64,000 nucleotides of DNA from Zoogloea dura (lineage in GTDB: Bacteria > Pseudomonadota > Gammaproteobacteria > Burkholderiales > Rhodocyclaceae). This document shows, one piece after another, positions 1 to 7,157 of the stretch. The DNA lies in NCBI RefSeq assembly GCF_012927165.1, contig NZ_JABBGA010000015.1, positions 62,001 to 126,000 of the forward strand, read 5' to 3'. A program made the translations under genes and the position numbers. The notes beneath the pieces are model-generated. The model did no database searches. It was not told the origin of the DNA and saw nothing but the letters and a program-made list of their open reading frames with translations. Numbering within the stretch: the stretch's first letter is position 1; the number at the start of each line of letters is the position of its first letter.

Positions 1-238
1 CGACCATGCGCTCCAGGATCTTGCCGGGAACGCGAAAACCCAAGTCGCTTTGCACCCGCGCCGCGACGATGCCGCTGAACGCGCGCTCGGTTTGGGCGGT
101 GGTTGCCACCGGCGCGACCCCTACGAGGGGAGCCTGGGTCCGCGGATCGATTGAAGAAGTGGCGTCGCTGCACGCAGCCAGAACAAGGGGCAGCACACCG
201 ACGACGGCCAGGAAGGGAATATTGCGGCGCTGAAACAT
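1..238 (-). CDS. RND efflux periplasmic adaptor (membrane fusion) lipoprotein, N-terminal part only
   Basis: The gene reads leftward off the window edge, so only about 79 residues are visible. The start at 238 follows a strong GGAGG site five bases upstream. The product opens with a basic and hydrophobic lipoprotein signal ending in LAAC (Cys23), so it should be a periplasmic lipoprotein anchored in the inner membrane. After a short linker comes a stretch containing GIVAARVQSDLGFRVPGKI, the usual first beta-strands of HlyD/AcrA-type adaptors. Such adaptors join an RND pump to an outer-membrane factor; the TolC/NodT-like factor at 1032-2522 is the likely partner, and the pump gene probably lies beyond the edge. 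An operator-like repeat sits 40 bases upstream of the start. The adaptor call is fairly secure; the substrate is unknown. Confidence 0.8.
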   Translation of the reverse strand, partial: MFQRRNIPFLAVVGVLPLVLAACSDATSSIDPRTQAPLVGVAPVATTAQTERAFSGIVAARVQSDLGFRVPGKILERMV

Positions 239-278
239 GACGACCTCCGAAAACGCGAAGGCCTTCATCCTCTATCTA

Positions 279-302
279 GTGACCATTTCTGTCAATAGTC
301 AC
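279..302. promoter_or_regulatory. Candidate TetR-type operator, copy 1
   Basis: GTGACCA, ten bases, then TAGTCAC form an imperfect inverted repeat between the tetR 3' end and the efflux adaptor start. The same half-sites with the same ten-base spacer occur at 978-1001, which argues for one shared repressor. Confidence 0.65.
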
Positions 303-322
303 AAATATAATCGTTACCCCAC

Positions 323-940
323 CTAGGGCGCCAGGCTGCGCAGGACCAGGTTGGAAAGCTGTACCGGCGCCTCCTCGGCCACATCGAGGTTGTACTGGAG
401 CAGGAGCGGATTCACATAGGGCTTCATGACGAGATCTATCACGTGCACCGTTTCGTCAAGCGGGGTCTTGCGTTCGAACTCGCCGCTCTCCCGTCCTTCG
501 CGAACCACCTCCGTCAGGATCTGCCGAATGCGCTCGCAGTAGGCCTGGGCAGACGGCCACCCCTCCCCGGCGGAGTACGCGGCGATGTCGTACAGCTTGC
601 GATCGTTGAAGAACAGACTGACGCCTGTCGACGCCAAGGTCTTGAACATTCTGCGGAATTTTTCCGTCGGCGTGGTCGCGCCGGCCACCGCTTCTTCGAC
701 CGCCGCGACGATGGCGCTCAAGGTCTTGCTGCAGATGGCCTCGCCGATCGCCTGCTTGGAATCGAAGAATTTGTAGATATAAGCCTTGGAAAAGCCGATC
801 GCCTTGGCCAGATCGGAGACCGTGGTCTTCTCGTAGCCGTAATGGCTGAAGTGCGTTTCAGCCGCCTCTACGATCTGGTCTCTGACGTTGTGGTCGGCAG
901 GGCCGCGCATCTGGGGAATGGAAGACTCGATTTCGTTCAT
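323..940 (-). CDS. TetR/AcrR-family transcriptional repressor
   Basis: About 205 residues starting MNEIESS. The maximal frame opens at 985, but that start would run through the operator-like repeat at 978-1001, so the ATG at 940 is preferred. The N-terminal third is a typical TetR DNA-binding domain (IVEAAETHFSHYGYEKTTV, then LAKAIGFSKAYIYKFFDSK). The rest is a variable helical ligand-binding domain. The gene lies between the efflux adaptor (same strand, downstream) and the outer-membrane factor (divergent). Matching operator-like repeats stand before both, so it probably represses both sides and itself until a pump substrate binds. The inducer cannot be read from sequence. Confidence 0.88.
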   Translation of the reverse strand: MNEIESSIPQMRGPADHNVRDQIVEAAETHFSHYGYEKTTVSDLAKAIGFSKAYIYKFFDSKQAIGEAICSKTLSAIVAAVEEAVAGATTPTEKFRRMFKTLASTGVSLFFNDRKLYDIAAYSAGEGWPSAQAYCERIRQILTEVVREGRESGEFERKTPLDETVHVIDLVMKPYVNPLLLQYNLDVAEEAPVQLSNLVLRSLAP

Positions 941-977
941 GAAAAACAATGCCTCGTATTTTACAGCTTGACAACAA

Positions 978-1001
978 GTGACCAAATTAGATTATAGTCA
1001 C
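978..1001. promoter_or_regulatory. Candidate TetR-type operator, copy 2
   Basis: GTGACCA, ten bases, TAGTCAC, in the short divergent region between tetR (start 940) and the outer-membrane factor (start 1032). Half-sites and spacing equal those at 279-302; the spacer bases differ, as expected for an operator. Confidence 0.65.
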
Positions 1002-1031
1002 AACAACAATTCAATTTTCAGAGAGTTCTTC

Positions 1032-2522
1032 ATGTTAGCCCATCCCCGCTCTGCAGCCCTTCTTATGACCGTTGGCGTTTTGTCGGGCTGCGCTGCTGGC
1101 CCCGACTACCGGCCGCCCTTGATCGAGCTGACATCCACCTTTCTCGGGCAGAAGGGCGTCGAGCAACGTCCGGTGCGAGGCAGGGCGGACCTCGGGCGCT
1201 GGTGGGCCGCCTTCGACGATGAATTGCTCGCGCACTACGTCTCCCTGGCCCTCGAACAGAATCTGGACATCGCTCAAGCGGCGGCGCGCGTCGCCCAATC
1301 TCGTGCGTCATTGCGCTACGCCGATGCAGCGTTGCTTCCCTCGGGCAAGGTGAGTGCGAGCGCTGGGCGGGGCTACCAGTCGGTCGAGACCCCGCTGGGG
1401 CAGGTGCTCAACGCCACGCCCGGCTTCGACCACTGGGGCAGCGCCTACGAGGCCAATCTCGGGGCGAGTTGGGAAATCGACTTGTTCGGCGGTCTGCAGC
1501 GCGGGCGGGAGGCTGCCCGTGCGGAATACGAGGCCTCCGAAGCCGGCGCCGAGGCGACACGGCTGACCATTGCCGCGCAGACCGCGGACGTGTACGTCAC
1601 GATCCGGGGCCTGCAGGCGCGCATCGCGATTGCCCAACAGCAGGTGGAGACCCGACGCCGCTTGCTCGCCATGCTCCAACTCCAGTACGAGAAGGGGATC
1701 GCCGCCGAACTCCAGAGGAATCAGGCCGAGGGTTCCCTCACCCAGGCCGAGGCGCAGATCCCCATCCTCGAAGCCGGCCTCGATTCGGCGATGAACGCGC
1801 TGGACGTGCTGCTCGGCGTGCAGCCGGGAACCCACCGCATGGAACTGGCTCCGGTGAGGCCGATCCCCGCCGCGCCTGCCCTTGCCGAAACCGGCACACC
1901 GGGCGAGATGCTCCGGCGCCGGCCCGACCTCATTGCCGCCGAACGGCGCCTGGCTGTAGCCAATGCGCGCATCGGAGGGGCGGTCTCGGAGTACTACCCC
2001 AAGTTCTCGCTCAGCGCCCTGCTGGGCAGCGCCACCGCGATCTCGAGTGGCAAGCTCTTTACCGACGGCGCGAGCCAGGCCCAGGGCGTCCTCGGCTTGC
2101 GCTGGCGGCTGTTCGATTTCGGCCGCGTCGATGCGCAGATCGCGGCCGCACAGGGCCAGGAGGCGGAAGCCCTGGCGGCCTATCGGCTGGCGGTGTTGCG
2201 GGCAACCGAGGATGTCGAAAACGCCTTCTCCGCCCTCGTCAAACGCGAGGCCCAGGTCGACATCCTGACGCGAGGTGAATTCGCGCTCGCCAGAGCGCGC
2301 GAGAACTCGTTTGCGGCCTACCGGGGCGGTGTCGTCAGCCTGATCGAGGTGCTCGATGCCGACAGCAACCTCCTGCAGGCGCGCGACGCGAAGGCACAGG
2401 CGCAAACAGAGGCTGCCCGCGCCGCCATTGCCTCCTTCCGAGCCCTGGGCGGCGGATGGGATGCCCGGGATGCAGGCAACAAGCGCGTTTACAGCGCTCT
2501 TTCCACCACCAACCACAGGTAA
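1032..2522 (+). CDS. RND efflux outer-membrane factor, NodT/OprM family lipoprotein
   Basis: The 496-residue product starts with a short lipoprotein signal ending LSGC (Cys20), followed by the AGPDYRPP motif common in NodT-family factors. Two repeated outer-membrane-efflux domains follow (roughly residues 60-265 and 285-475), rich in the long Ala/Gln/Arg helices that build the TolC-type tunnel. The motif RRRPDLIAAERRL, typical of the second repeat, is present. The frame extends upstream to 978, but that part overlaps the operator, and the lipoprotein signal fixes the start at 1032. It would connect to the adaptor at 1-238 and an unseen pump. The SDR gene follows after only five bases, suggesting co-transcription. 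Confidence 0.9.
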   Translation: MLAHPRSAALLMTVGVLSGCAAGPDYRPPLIELTSTFLGQKGVEQRPVRGRADLGRWWAAFDDELLAHYVSLALEQNLDIAQAAARVAQSRASLRYADAALLPSGKVSASAGRGYQSVETPLGQVLNATPGFDHWGSAYEANLGASWEIDLFGGLQRGREAARAEYEASEAGAEATRLTIAAQTADVYVTIRGLQARIAIAQQQVETRRRLLAMLQLQYEKGIAAELQRNQAEGSLTQAEAQIPILEAGLDSAMNALDVLLGVQPGTHRMELAPVRPIPAAPALAETGTPGEMLRRRPDLIAAERRLAVANARIGGAVSEYYPKFSLSALLGSATAISSGKLFTDGASQAQGVLGLRWRLFDFGRVDAQIAAAQGQEAEALAAYRLAVLRATEDVENAFSALVKREAQVDILTRGEFALARARENSFAAYRGGVVSLIEVLDADSNLLQARDAKAQAQTEAARAAIASFRALGGGWDARDAGNKRVYSALSTTNHR

Positions 2523-2527
2523 GCAAA

Positions 2528-3313
2528 ATGGCCACAACAGATCATTCATGGGTGCTCATCACGGGCGCCTCGAGCGGCTTCGGCGAAGAGTTCGCTCGCC
2601 AATATGCCGAGCAAGGCCACTCATTGGTCCTGGTGGCGCGCAGGCTGGACCGGTTGCAAGCACTCGCCGAGACGCTGTGCCGGCAGCATCGTGTCGAGGT
2701 CATCGTGGAACAGGTCGATCTCTCGGACATTGAAGCCGTCGTCCAACTGCATCGTCGTCTAGGTGAGAGAGGTATTGCAGTCGACATCCTGATCAACAAC
2801 GCCGGCCATGGGCTGCAAGGCCCGTTCGTGGATAGTCCGCTGGACGCGGCGCAGGCAGTGGTGCAACTGGATGTGGCGAGCCTGACCGCGGTTACCCATG
2901 TCTTTGCACAGGACATGCGGGCGCGAGGACGCGGGAAGATCCTGCTGGTGGCCAGCCTGCTGGCCTACCAGGGCGTACAGAACTTCGCCGTCTATGCAGC
3001 CGCCAAGGCCTACGTATTACGTCTGGGCGAAGCACTTCATCGCGAACTCAAGCGCAATGGCGTCACCGTGACGACGCTCTGCCCCGGCATGTCGGATACC
3101 GGCTTCGCTGCCGCGGCGCAGCAAAAGATCACGCCCGCGTTAAAGCTGTTGATGATGCAGCCGGCCCCCGTCGTGCGCGCCGGTATCCGTGCCTTACAGG
3201 CCGCACGCATCAGCGTCGTTCCGGGGTGGGCGAACAAGGCCCTCGTGATCCTCACGTGGGCCACGCCTCGCTGGCTGCACCAGGCCTTTTTGTCGCACGC
3301 CATGAATGGATGA
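2528..3313 (+). CDS. Short-chain dehydrogenase/reductase (SDR)
   Basis: A 261-residue classical SDR. The cofactor motif TGASSGFG is at about residues 12-19, NNAG at about residue 90, the catalytic Ser in LLVASLL and the YxxxK pair in VYAAAKAY. An aliphatic C-terminal tail is typical of the DltE/YqjQ-like group acting on lipid or small carbonyl substrates. The start at 2528 is five bases after the efflux-factor stop, so it is probably the last gene of that TetR-controlled unit and may act on the compound exported or sensed. The substrate is unknown. Confidence 0.85.
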   Translation: MATTDHSWVLITGASSGFGEEFARQYAEQGHSLVLVARRLDRLQALAETLCRQHRVEVIVEQVDLSDIEAVVQLHRRLGERGIAVDILINNAGHGLQGPFVDSPLDAAQAVVQLDVASLTAVTHVFAQDMRARGRGKILLVASLLAYQGVQNFAVYAAAKAYVLRLGEALHRELKRNGVTVTTLCPGMSDTGFAAAAQQKITPALKLLMMQPAPVVRAGIRALQAARISVVPGWANKALVILTWATPRWLHQAFLSHAMNG

Positions 3314-3465
3314 CCGCAGGGCGCCGGCCAGGAGCTACCGTTCAAGGACAATCAGAGGCTAATGGGCGGCTTACCACCCGATTGGCGCCCGACTCCGGCT
3401 TTCAGGCCACACCAGCCCATTCTGCTAGACTCACCGGCCCCTCAATCCTCAAGAGCCCCCGCAAA

Positions 3466-4059
3466 GTGACCCCGTCCACCCTCGAACGGCAACTGGCTTT
3501 CCTCAGGGAAATCGATCGACTCAAGAGTGTCGTGCGCCTGTCCCCGCTCATCGACGGCTCGCGCCGCGAGAACAGTGCCGAGCATTCATGGCATCTTGCG
3601 ATGTACGCCCTGGTGCTGGCCGAACATGCCGCCGGGACGGTGGACGTGCAGCGGGTGGTGAAGATGCTGTTGATCCACGACATCGTCGAGATCGACGCGG
3701 GTGATGTGCCCTTCCATGTGCCGGCAACCCACGCCGGGCAGGACGAGCGGGAGCGGCTGGCGGCCGAGCGGCTGTTCGGGCTGTTGCCGGAGGCGCAGGC
3801 GGCGGAGTTCCGCGAGCTGTGGTTCGAGTTCGAGGCCGCCGAAAGTGACGACGCGAAGTTTGCCAAGGCCCTCGACCGCTTCCAGCCCATGCTGCACAAC
3901 GCTGCCACCGACGGCGGCACCTGGGTGGAATGCGCGGTGACGCTCGAGCAGGTCACCACCCGTTGCCGGCCGCCGATCGAGCGCGGAGCCCCTGCCCTGT
4001 GGGAGGCTGCGGCCGGGATGGCCGAGGCGCACTACCGGAAGCACTCACCGCAGGATTGA
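3466..4059 (+). CDS. HD-domain hydrolase, YfbR/HDDC2-like
   Basis: About 197 residues from a GTG at 3466. The frame is open further upstream, but that part has no domain character. The core holds the HD-superfamily metal ligands: His in ENSAEHSWHLA, the His-Asp pair in LLIHDIVEIDAGD, and a later Asp in AKALDRFQPML. This pattern matches the 5'-deoxynucleotidase YfbR / HDDC2 group, which removes phosphate from nucleoside monophosphates. It converges on map, and the two coding ends overlap by 15 bases (4045-4059). The nucleotidase role is inferred from family only. Confidence 0.75.
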   Translation: MTPSTLERQLAFLREIDRLKSVVRLSPLIDGSRRENSAEHSWHLAMYALVLAEHAAGTVDVQRVVKMLLIHDIVEIDAGDVPFHVPATHAGQDERERLAAERLFGLLPEAQAAEFRELWFEFEAAESDDAKFAKALDRFQPMLHNAATDGGTWVECAVTLEQVTTRCRPPIERGAPALWEAAAGMAEAHYRKHSPQD

Positions 4060-4851
4060 TGGCGAGGGCGCAGCGGCACCCGAACCTGCTGATCGCAAGG
4101 TAAGCACCTCGCATCCCGCGGGCGTCACCGCGACCATGTGCTCCCATTGGGCGGACAGGGACCTGTCCTTTGTCACGACGGTCCATCCGTCGGGCAGTTG
4201 CCGGGTTTCACGCTTGCCGGCGTTGAGCATCGGCTCGATGGTGAAGATCATCCCCGGCTCCAGCTTCACCCCTTCCCCGCGCCGCCCGAAATGCAGTACT
4301 TGCGGTGCGTCGTGGTAGCGCCGGCCGATGCCATGCCCGCAGTATTCGCGCACCACGCTGAAGTGTTCCCGGTGCGCAACCGACTGGATGGCGTGCCCCA
4401 CATCGCCGAGCGTCGCCCCGGGCCTGACCTGCCCGATCCCGGCCAGCAGTGCTTCGTAGGCCGTCTCCACCAGGCGCCGGGCCAGGATGCCCGGCTCGCC
4501 GACAAAGTACATGCGGCTGGTGTCGCCGAACCAGCCATCCTTGATGACGGCAACGTCGATGTTGATGATGTCGCCCTTCTTCAGGATCTTGTCGGGCGAG
4601 GGGATGCCGTGGCACACCACCTGATTGACGGAGGTGAGGATGGTCCTGGGATAGCCGTGGTAGCCCACGTTGGCTGGAATGGCGCCCTGGACATTGACGA
4701 TGTGGTCGTGGCAGATCAGGTCGAGTGCTTCTGTGCTCACCCCCGGCACCACGTGGGCCTCGATCATGTCGAGGACCTCTGCGGCAAGCCGGCCGGCCCG
4801 TCGCGCCATCCCGATGTCTTCGGCGGAATTGATCGGAACGCCGTGCGCCAT
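4045..4851 (-). CDS. map: Type I methionine aminopeptidase
   Basis: 268 residues from the ATG at 4851. The product removes the initiator methionine from nascent proteins. The metal ligands of the pita-bread fold are visible in order: Asp in INIDVAVI, Asp in DGWFGDTSRMY, His in EYCGHGIGRRYHDAPQ, Glu in MIFTIEPML and Glu in SAQWEHMVAV. It has no N-terminal zinc-finger extension, as usual for bacterial enzymes. Its ATG shares one base with the stop of the upstream ParD-like gene (TGATG), implying translational coupling. The pairing suggests this may be an accessory map copy; whether another exists elsewhere cannot be seen. Confidence 0.92.
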   Translation of the reverse strand: MAHGVPINSAEDIGMARRAGRLAAEVLDMIEAHVVPGVSTEALDLICHDHIVNVQGAIPANVGYHGYPRTILTSVNQVVCHGIPSPDKILKKGDIINIDVAVIKDGWFGDTSRMYFVGEPGILARRLVETAYEALLAGIGQVRPGATLGDVGHAIQSVAHREHFSVVREYCGHGIGRRYHDAPQVLHFGRRGEGVKLEPGMIFTIEPMLNAGKRETRQLPDGWTVVTKDRSLSAQWEHMVAVTPAGCEVLTLRSAGSGAAAPSPSILR

Positions 4852-5105
4852 CACGGCTTCCCGGCCAGGGATGCGCCGGGCTTGCCGAACTCGCCGCTGA
4901 CGGCCATGGCGATGTCCAGGCCCCCGGCAAGTTCGGCGCGGATCAACAGCTGGCAGATCTCCCGGTGATTCAACTCCGGATGCATCTCGGTCAGCATGCC
5001 GACCCGCATCCAGTGCTCTGCCTGTGCATTGATGGACCTGCTGAGTGCGTTCCCCGCCACGCGCAGATTCTCGTGCATCAGATCTGATATTTTTACGATA
5101 CCCAT
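4851..5105 (-). CDS. ParD-like ribbon-helix-helix protein, coupled to map
   Basis: 84 residues starting MGIVKISDLM; GGAG lies seven bases upstream. The opening VKISDLMHENLR and following helices fit a ribbon-helix-helix DNA-binding protein. The whole resembles the ParD-like antitoxin family (PF11903 type, from memory). Its stop overlaps the start of map by one base, and a long inverted repeat sits directly upstream at 5121-5147. Normal ParD partners are RelE/ParE toxins; none is present, and the coupled gene is a housekeeping peptidase. The likely role is an autorepressor that sets map expression. A toxin-antitoxin role is not supported by what is seen. Confidence 0.75.
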   Translation of the reverse strand: MGIVKISDLMHENLRVAGNALSRSINAQAEHWMRVGMLTEMHPELNHREICQLLIRAELAGGLDIAMAVSGEFGKPGASLAGKP

Positions 5106-5120
5106 CAACAAACTCCACAT

Positions 5121-5147
5121 GAAACGTATACAAATCATATACGATTC
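5121..5147. promoter_or_regulatory. Operator-like palindrome upstream of the ParD-like gene
   Basis: CGTATA, seven bases, TATACG is a perfect inverted repeat at 5125-5143. It extends outward with GAA/TTC at the ends after one mismatch on each side. It covers the expected promoter, 16 bases upstream of the ParD-like ATG, and is a natural site for autorepression by that protein. Confidence 0.6.
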
Positions 5148-5191
5148 ATGTAGTCAAACGCTATCCGGGCAGAGGATCCCGGCGAGCGCTT

Positions 5192-5213
5192 TGCCTGGGT
5201 CCGTTGCCAGGCA
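5192..5213 (-). terminator. Possible terminator after the monooxygenase gene
   Basis: TGCCTGG, eight bases, CCAGGCA forms a 7-bp stem just past the stop at 5221. There is no clear U-tract, so it may be only a weak or Rho-assisted end. Confidence 0.3.
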
Positions 5214-5220
5214 GACCGGA

Positions 5221-6876
5221 TCAGGACGACGGCGTCAGGGTGAAGCCCGCGTAATCCTCCGCGGCGCAGCGGCTGATGACCTCCTTGTAGTGCTTGCCGC
5301 CACCGAGATAGACCATGAAGACCCGTGGCTTGCCGGGGATGTTGGCGCCCAGGTACCAGGAGGTGGCCTCCGGCAGCAAGGTGGCATCGGCGAGCTCCTT
5401 GGTGTGCCGGATCCAGCGGTCCTCATCCTCCGTATTGGCGCTGATCGCGGTGTAGCCATGGGCATTCATGTAGGTGATGCAGTCGGCGATCCATTCGCAG
5501 TGCATCTCGATGCCCAGCGGCATGTTGAACAGGACCGACGGGCTCTGCGGGCCGGTGATGAAGAACATGTTCGGGAAGCCGTGGGCACCCAGGCCGTAGA
5601 GCGTGCGCGGGCCTGCCGACCAATAGTCCTGCAGGGGCCGGCCGCCGGCGCCGCGGATGTCCATCTTGAACATGGCGCCGGTGAAGGCATCGAAGCCGGT
5701 GGCGTAGATGAGGATGTCGAACGCGTGCTCGCCCCCGGTGGTGCGCAGCCCGGTGGGGAGGATTTCGTCGATGGGCTGCGTCCTGATGTCGACCAGCCGG
5801 ACGTTGTCCCGGTTGAAGGTCTCGAAGTAGTGGGTTTCGCAGGGCTGGCGCTTGGTGCCGTAGGCCTGGCTCTCGGGCGGGCAGAGCAGCGCCGCCACGG
5901 CCGGGTCCTTGACGCGGGAGCGGATCTTCTCGCGGACGAAGTCCGCCGCGTACCGGTTGGCGGTGTGGTCGAACAAGGTGTCGCCATAGCAGCCTATCCA
6001 CAGGCTGAAGCCGCCGTCCTCCCAGCAGGCTTCGTACTGCTTGCGGCGCTCTTCCGGGCTGTCGGCGAGGGCGGAGGGCTTGAGGCGCTCGAAGGGCACC
6101 CCGGCGAAGGATTCCCAGGCCTGCTGGCGCAGGGTGCGGTAGTTCGCCTTGACCTCGCGGTCGACCGCCGGGTCCATCGGTTCGTTGCGCAGGGGGGTGC
6201 CGTAGTTGGGCGTCCGCTGGAACACGGTCAGATGGGCGGCCTGCTCCGCGATGACGGGGATCGCCTGCATCGCCGTGGCGCCAGTGCCGATGATGCCGAC
6301 CCGCTTGCCCGCAAAATTGACGCCCTCCTTCGGCCATTTGCCGGTGAATAGCACCTGCCCCTGGAAGCTGCCGTGGCCCTTGAACTTGGGGATATTGGCG
6401 TCCGACAGGGTACCCACGGCGGGGATGAAATAGCGGGCGACGACGGTTTCACCGCGGTCGGTGGTGATGATCCAGCGCTGTTCGGCTTCGTTGAAATGGG
6501 CGGAGCTGACGCGGGTGCCGAAGCTGATGTCCTTGTTGAGATCGAATTTCCGCGCGACGAATTCCAGGTATTCCAGGATCTCGGGCTGGGCGGCGTATTT
6601 CTCCGACCAGGTCCATTCCTGCTGCAATTCCTCGGAAAAGGAGAAGGAATAATGGTGGCTGGGAATGTCGCAGCGCGCGCCGGGATAGCGGTTCCAGTAC
6701 CAGGTGCCCCCGACCCCGTCGGCGCTTTCGAATACCCGCGCCTTCAGCTTGAGCTTGTCCCTAAGGAGATGCAGCATGTAAAGCCCGGCAAAGCCGGCGC
6801 CAACGACAACCGCATCGGCAACGGAAGTGGTCTGGGTGCCCGAGAGGTTCGGGGCAGGGGTCTGGATCTGGGTCAT
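5221..6876 (-). CDS. Baeyer-Villiger-type flavin monooxygenase
   Basis: 551 residues from the ATG at 6876, which follows AGGAGACAAATCC. Class B flavoprotein monooxygenases of this type use FAD and NADPH to insert oxygen next to a ketone, giving an ester or lactone. The FAD motif GAGFAG (26-31) and NADPH motif GTGATA (197-202) are present, as is the fingerprint GTWYWNRYPGARCD (57-70). The second fingerprint, FxGxxxHxxxWP, reads FQGQVLFTGKWP (171-182), with Phe177 where His is usual. The gene is alone on its strand under a sigma-54 promoter (7011-7026) that mirrors the one before the esterase at 9092. A ketone-to-ester-to-acid-plus-alcohol route is therefore likely. The substrate is unknown; alicyclic or long-chain ketones are plausible. 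Confidence 0.88.
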   Translation of the reverse strand: MTQIQTPAPNLSGTQTTSVADAVVVGAGFAGLYMLHLLRDKLKLKARVFESADGVGGTWYWNRYPGARCDIPSHHYSFSFSEELQQEWTWSEKYAAQPEILEYLEFVARKFDLNKDISFGTRVSSAHFNEAEQRWIITTDRGETVVARYFIPAVGTLSDANIPKFKGHGSFQGQVLFTGKWPKEGVNFAGKRVGIIGTGATAMQAIPVIAEQAAHLTVFQRTPNYGTPLRNEPMDPAVDREVKANYRTLRQQAWESFAGVPFERLKPSALADSPEERRKQYEACWEDGGFSLWIGCYGDTLFDHTANRYAADFVREKIRSRVKDPAVAALLCPPESQAYGTKRQPCETHYFETFNRDNVRLVDIRTQPIDEILPTGLRTTGGEHAFDILIYATGFDAFTGAMFKMDIRGAGGRPLQDYWSAGPRTLYGLGAHGFPNMFFITGPQSPSVLFNMPLGIEMHCEWIADCITYMNAHGYTAISANTEDEDRWIRHTKELADATLLPEATSWYLGANIPGKPRVFMVYLGGGKHYKEVISRCAAEDYAGFTLTPSS

Positions 6877-7010
6877 GGATTTGTCTCCTGTCTTGTTGAT
6901 CTGGCTTATTGGCCGGCGGCGGCGTTTCGCGGAAGAGACTCGATGCAAGTCATTTCTTCTCGAATTACCGCTCACCAGATCGGGCCGAATGGGGCCCGCA
7001 GGCCTTATTC

Positions 7011-7026
7011 AGCAATGCCTGTGCCA
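7011..7026 (-). promoter_or_regulatory. Sigma-54 promoter for the Baeyer-Villiger monooxygenase
   Basis: On the minus strand TGGCACA, four bases, TTGCT is a full match to the -24/-12 consensus. Transcription would start near 7000, leaving a leader of about 125 bases to the ATG at 6876. Confidence 0.85.
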
Positions 7027-7110
7027 GGCACAACAATCACAAACAAAACAGGGATTTGCGGGAAATAAGCGCCCTCCTCCGGCGCGGCCCCTGCGGGCAA
7101 TCTCATGAAA

Positions 7111-7135
7111 ATATGAAGTGACCTCATGAAATGCT
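7111..7135 (-). promoter_or_regulatory. Upstream activator site for the sigma-54 regulator, left copy
   Basis: Minus strand: AGCATTTCATGA, three bases, CACTTCAT. The same string occurs upstream of the esterase promoter (8898-8925). A second TTTTCATGAG lies about 20 bases nearer the promoter, as in the two-site UAS of XylR/DmpR systems. The site is centred about 120 bases upstream of the predicted transcription start. Confidence 0.75.
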
Positions 7136-7157
7136 GAGGTCGGGCTCTGCGGGCCGC

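Noticed and set aside
4851-5105. Classical ParDE toxin-antitoxin pair
   Set aside because: There is no ParE/RelE-like gene; the coupled partner is methionine aminopeptidase.
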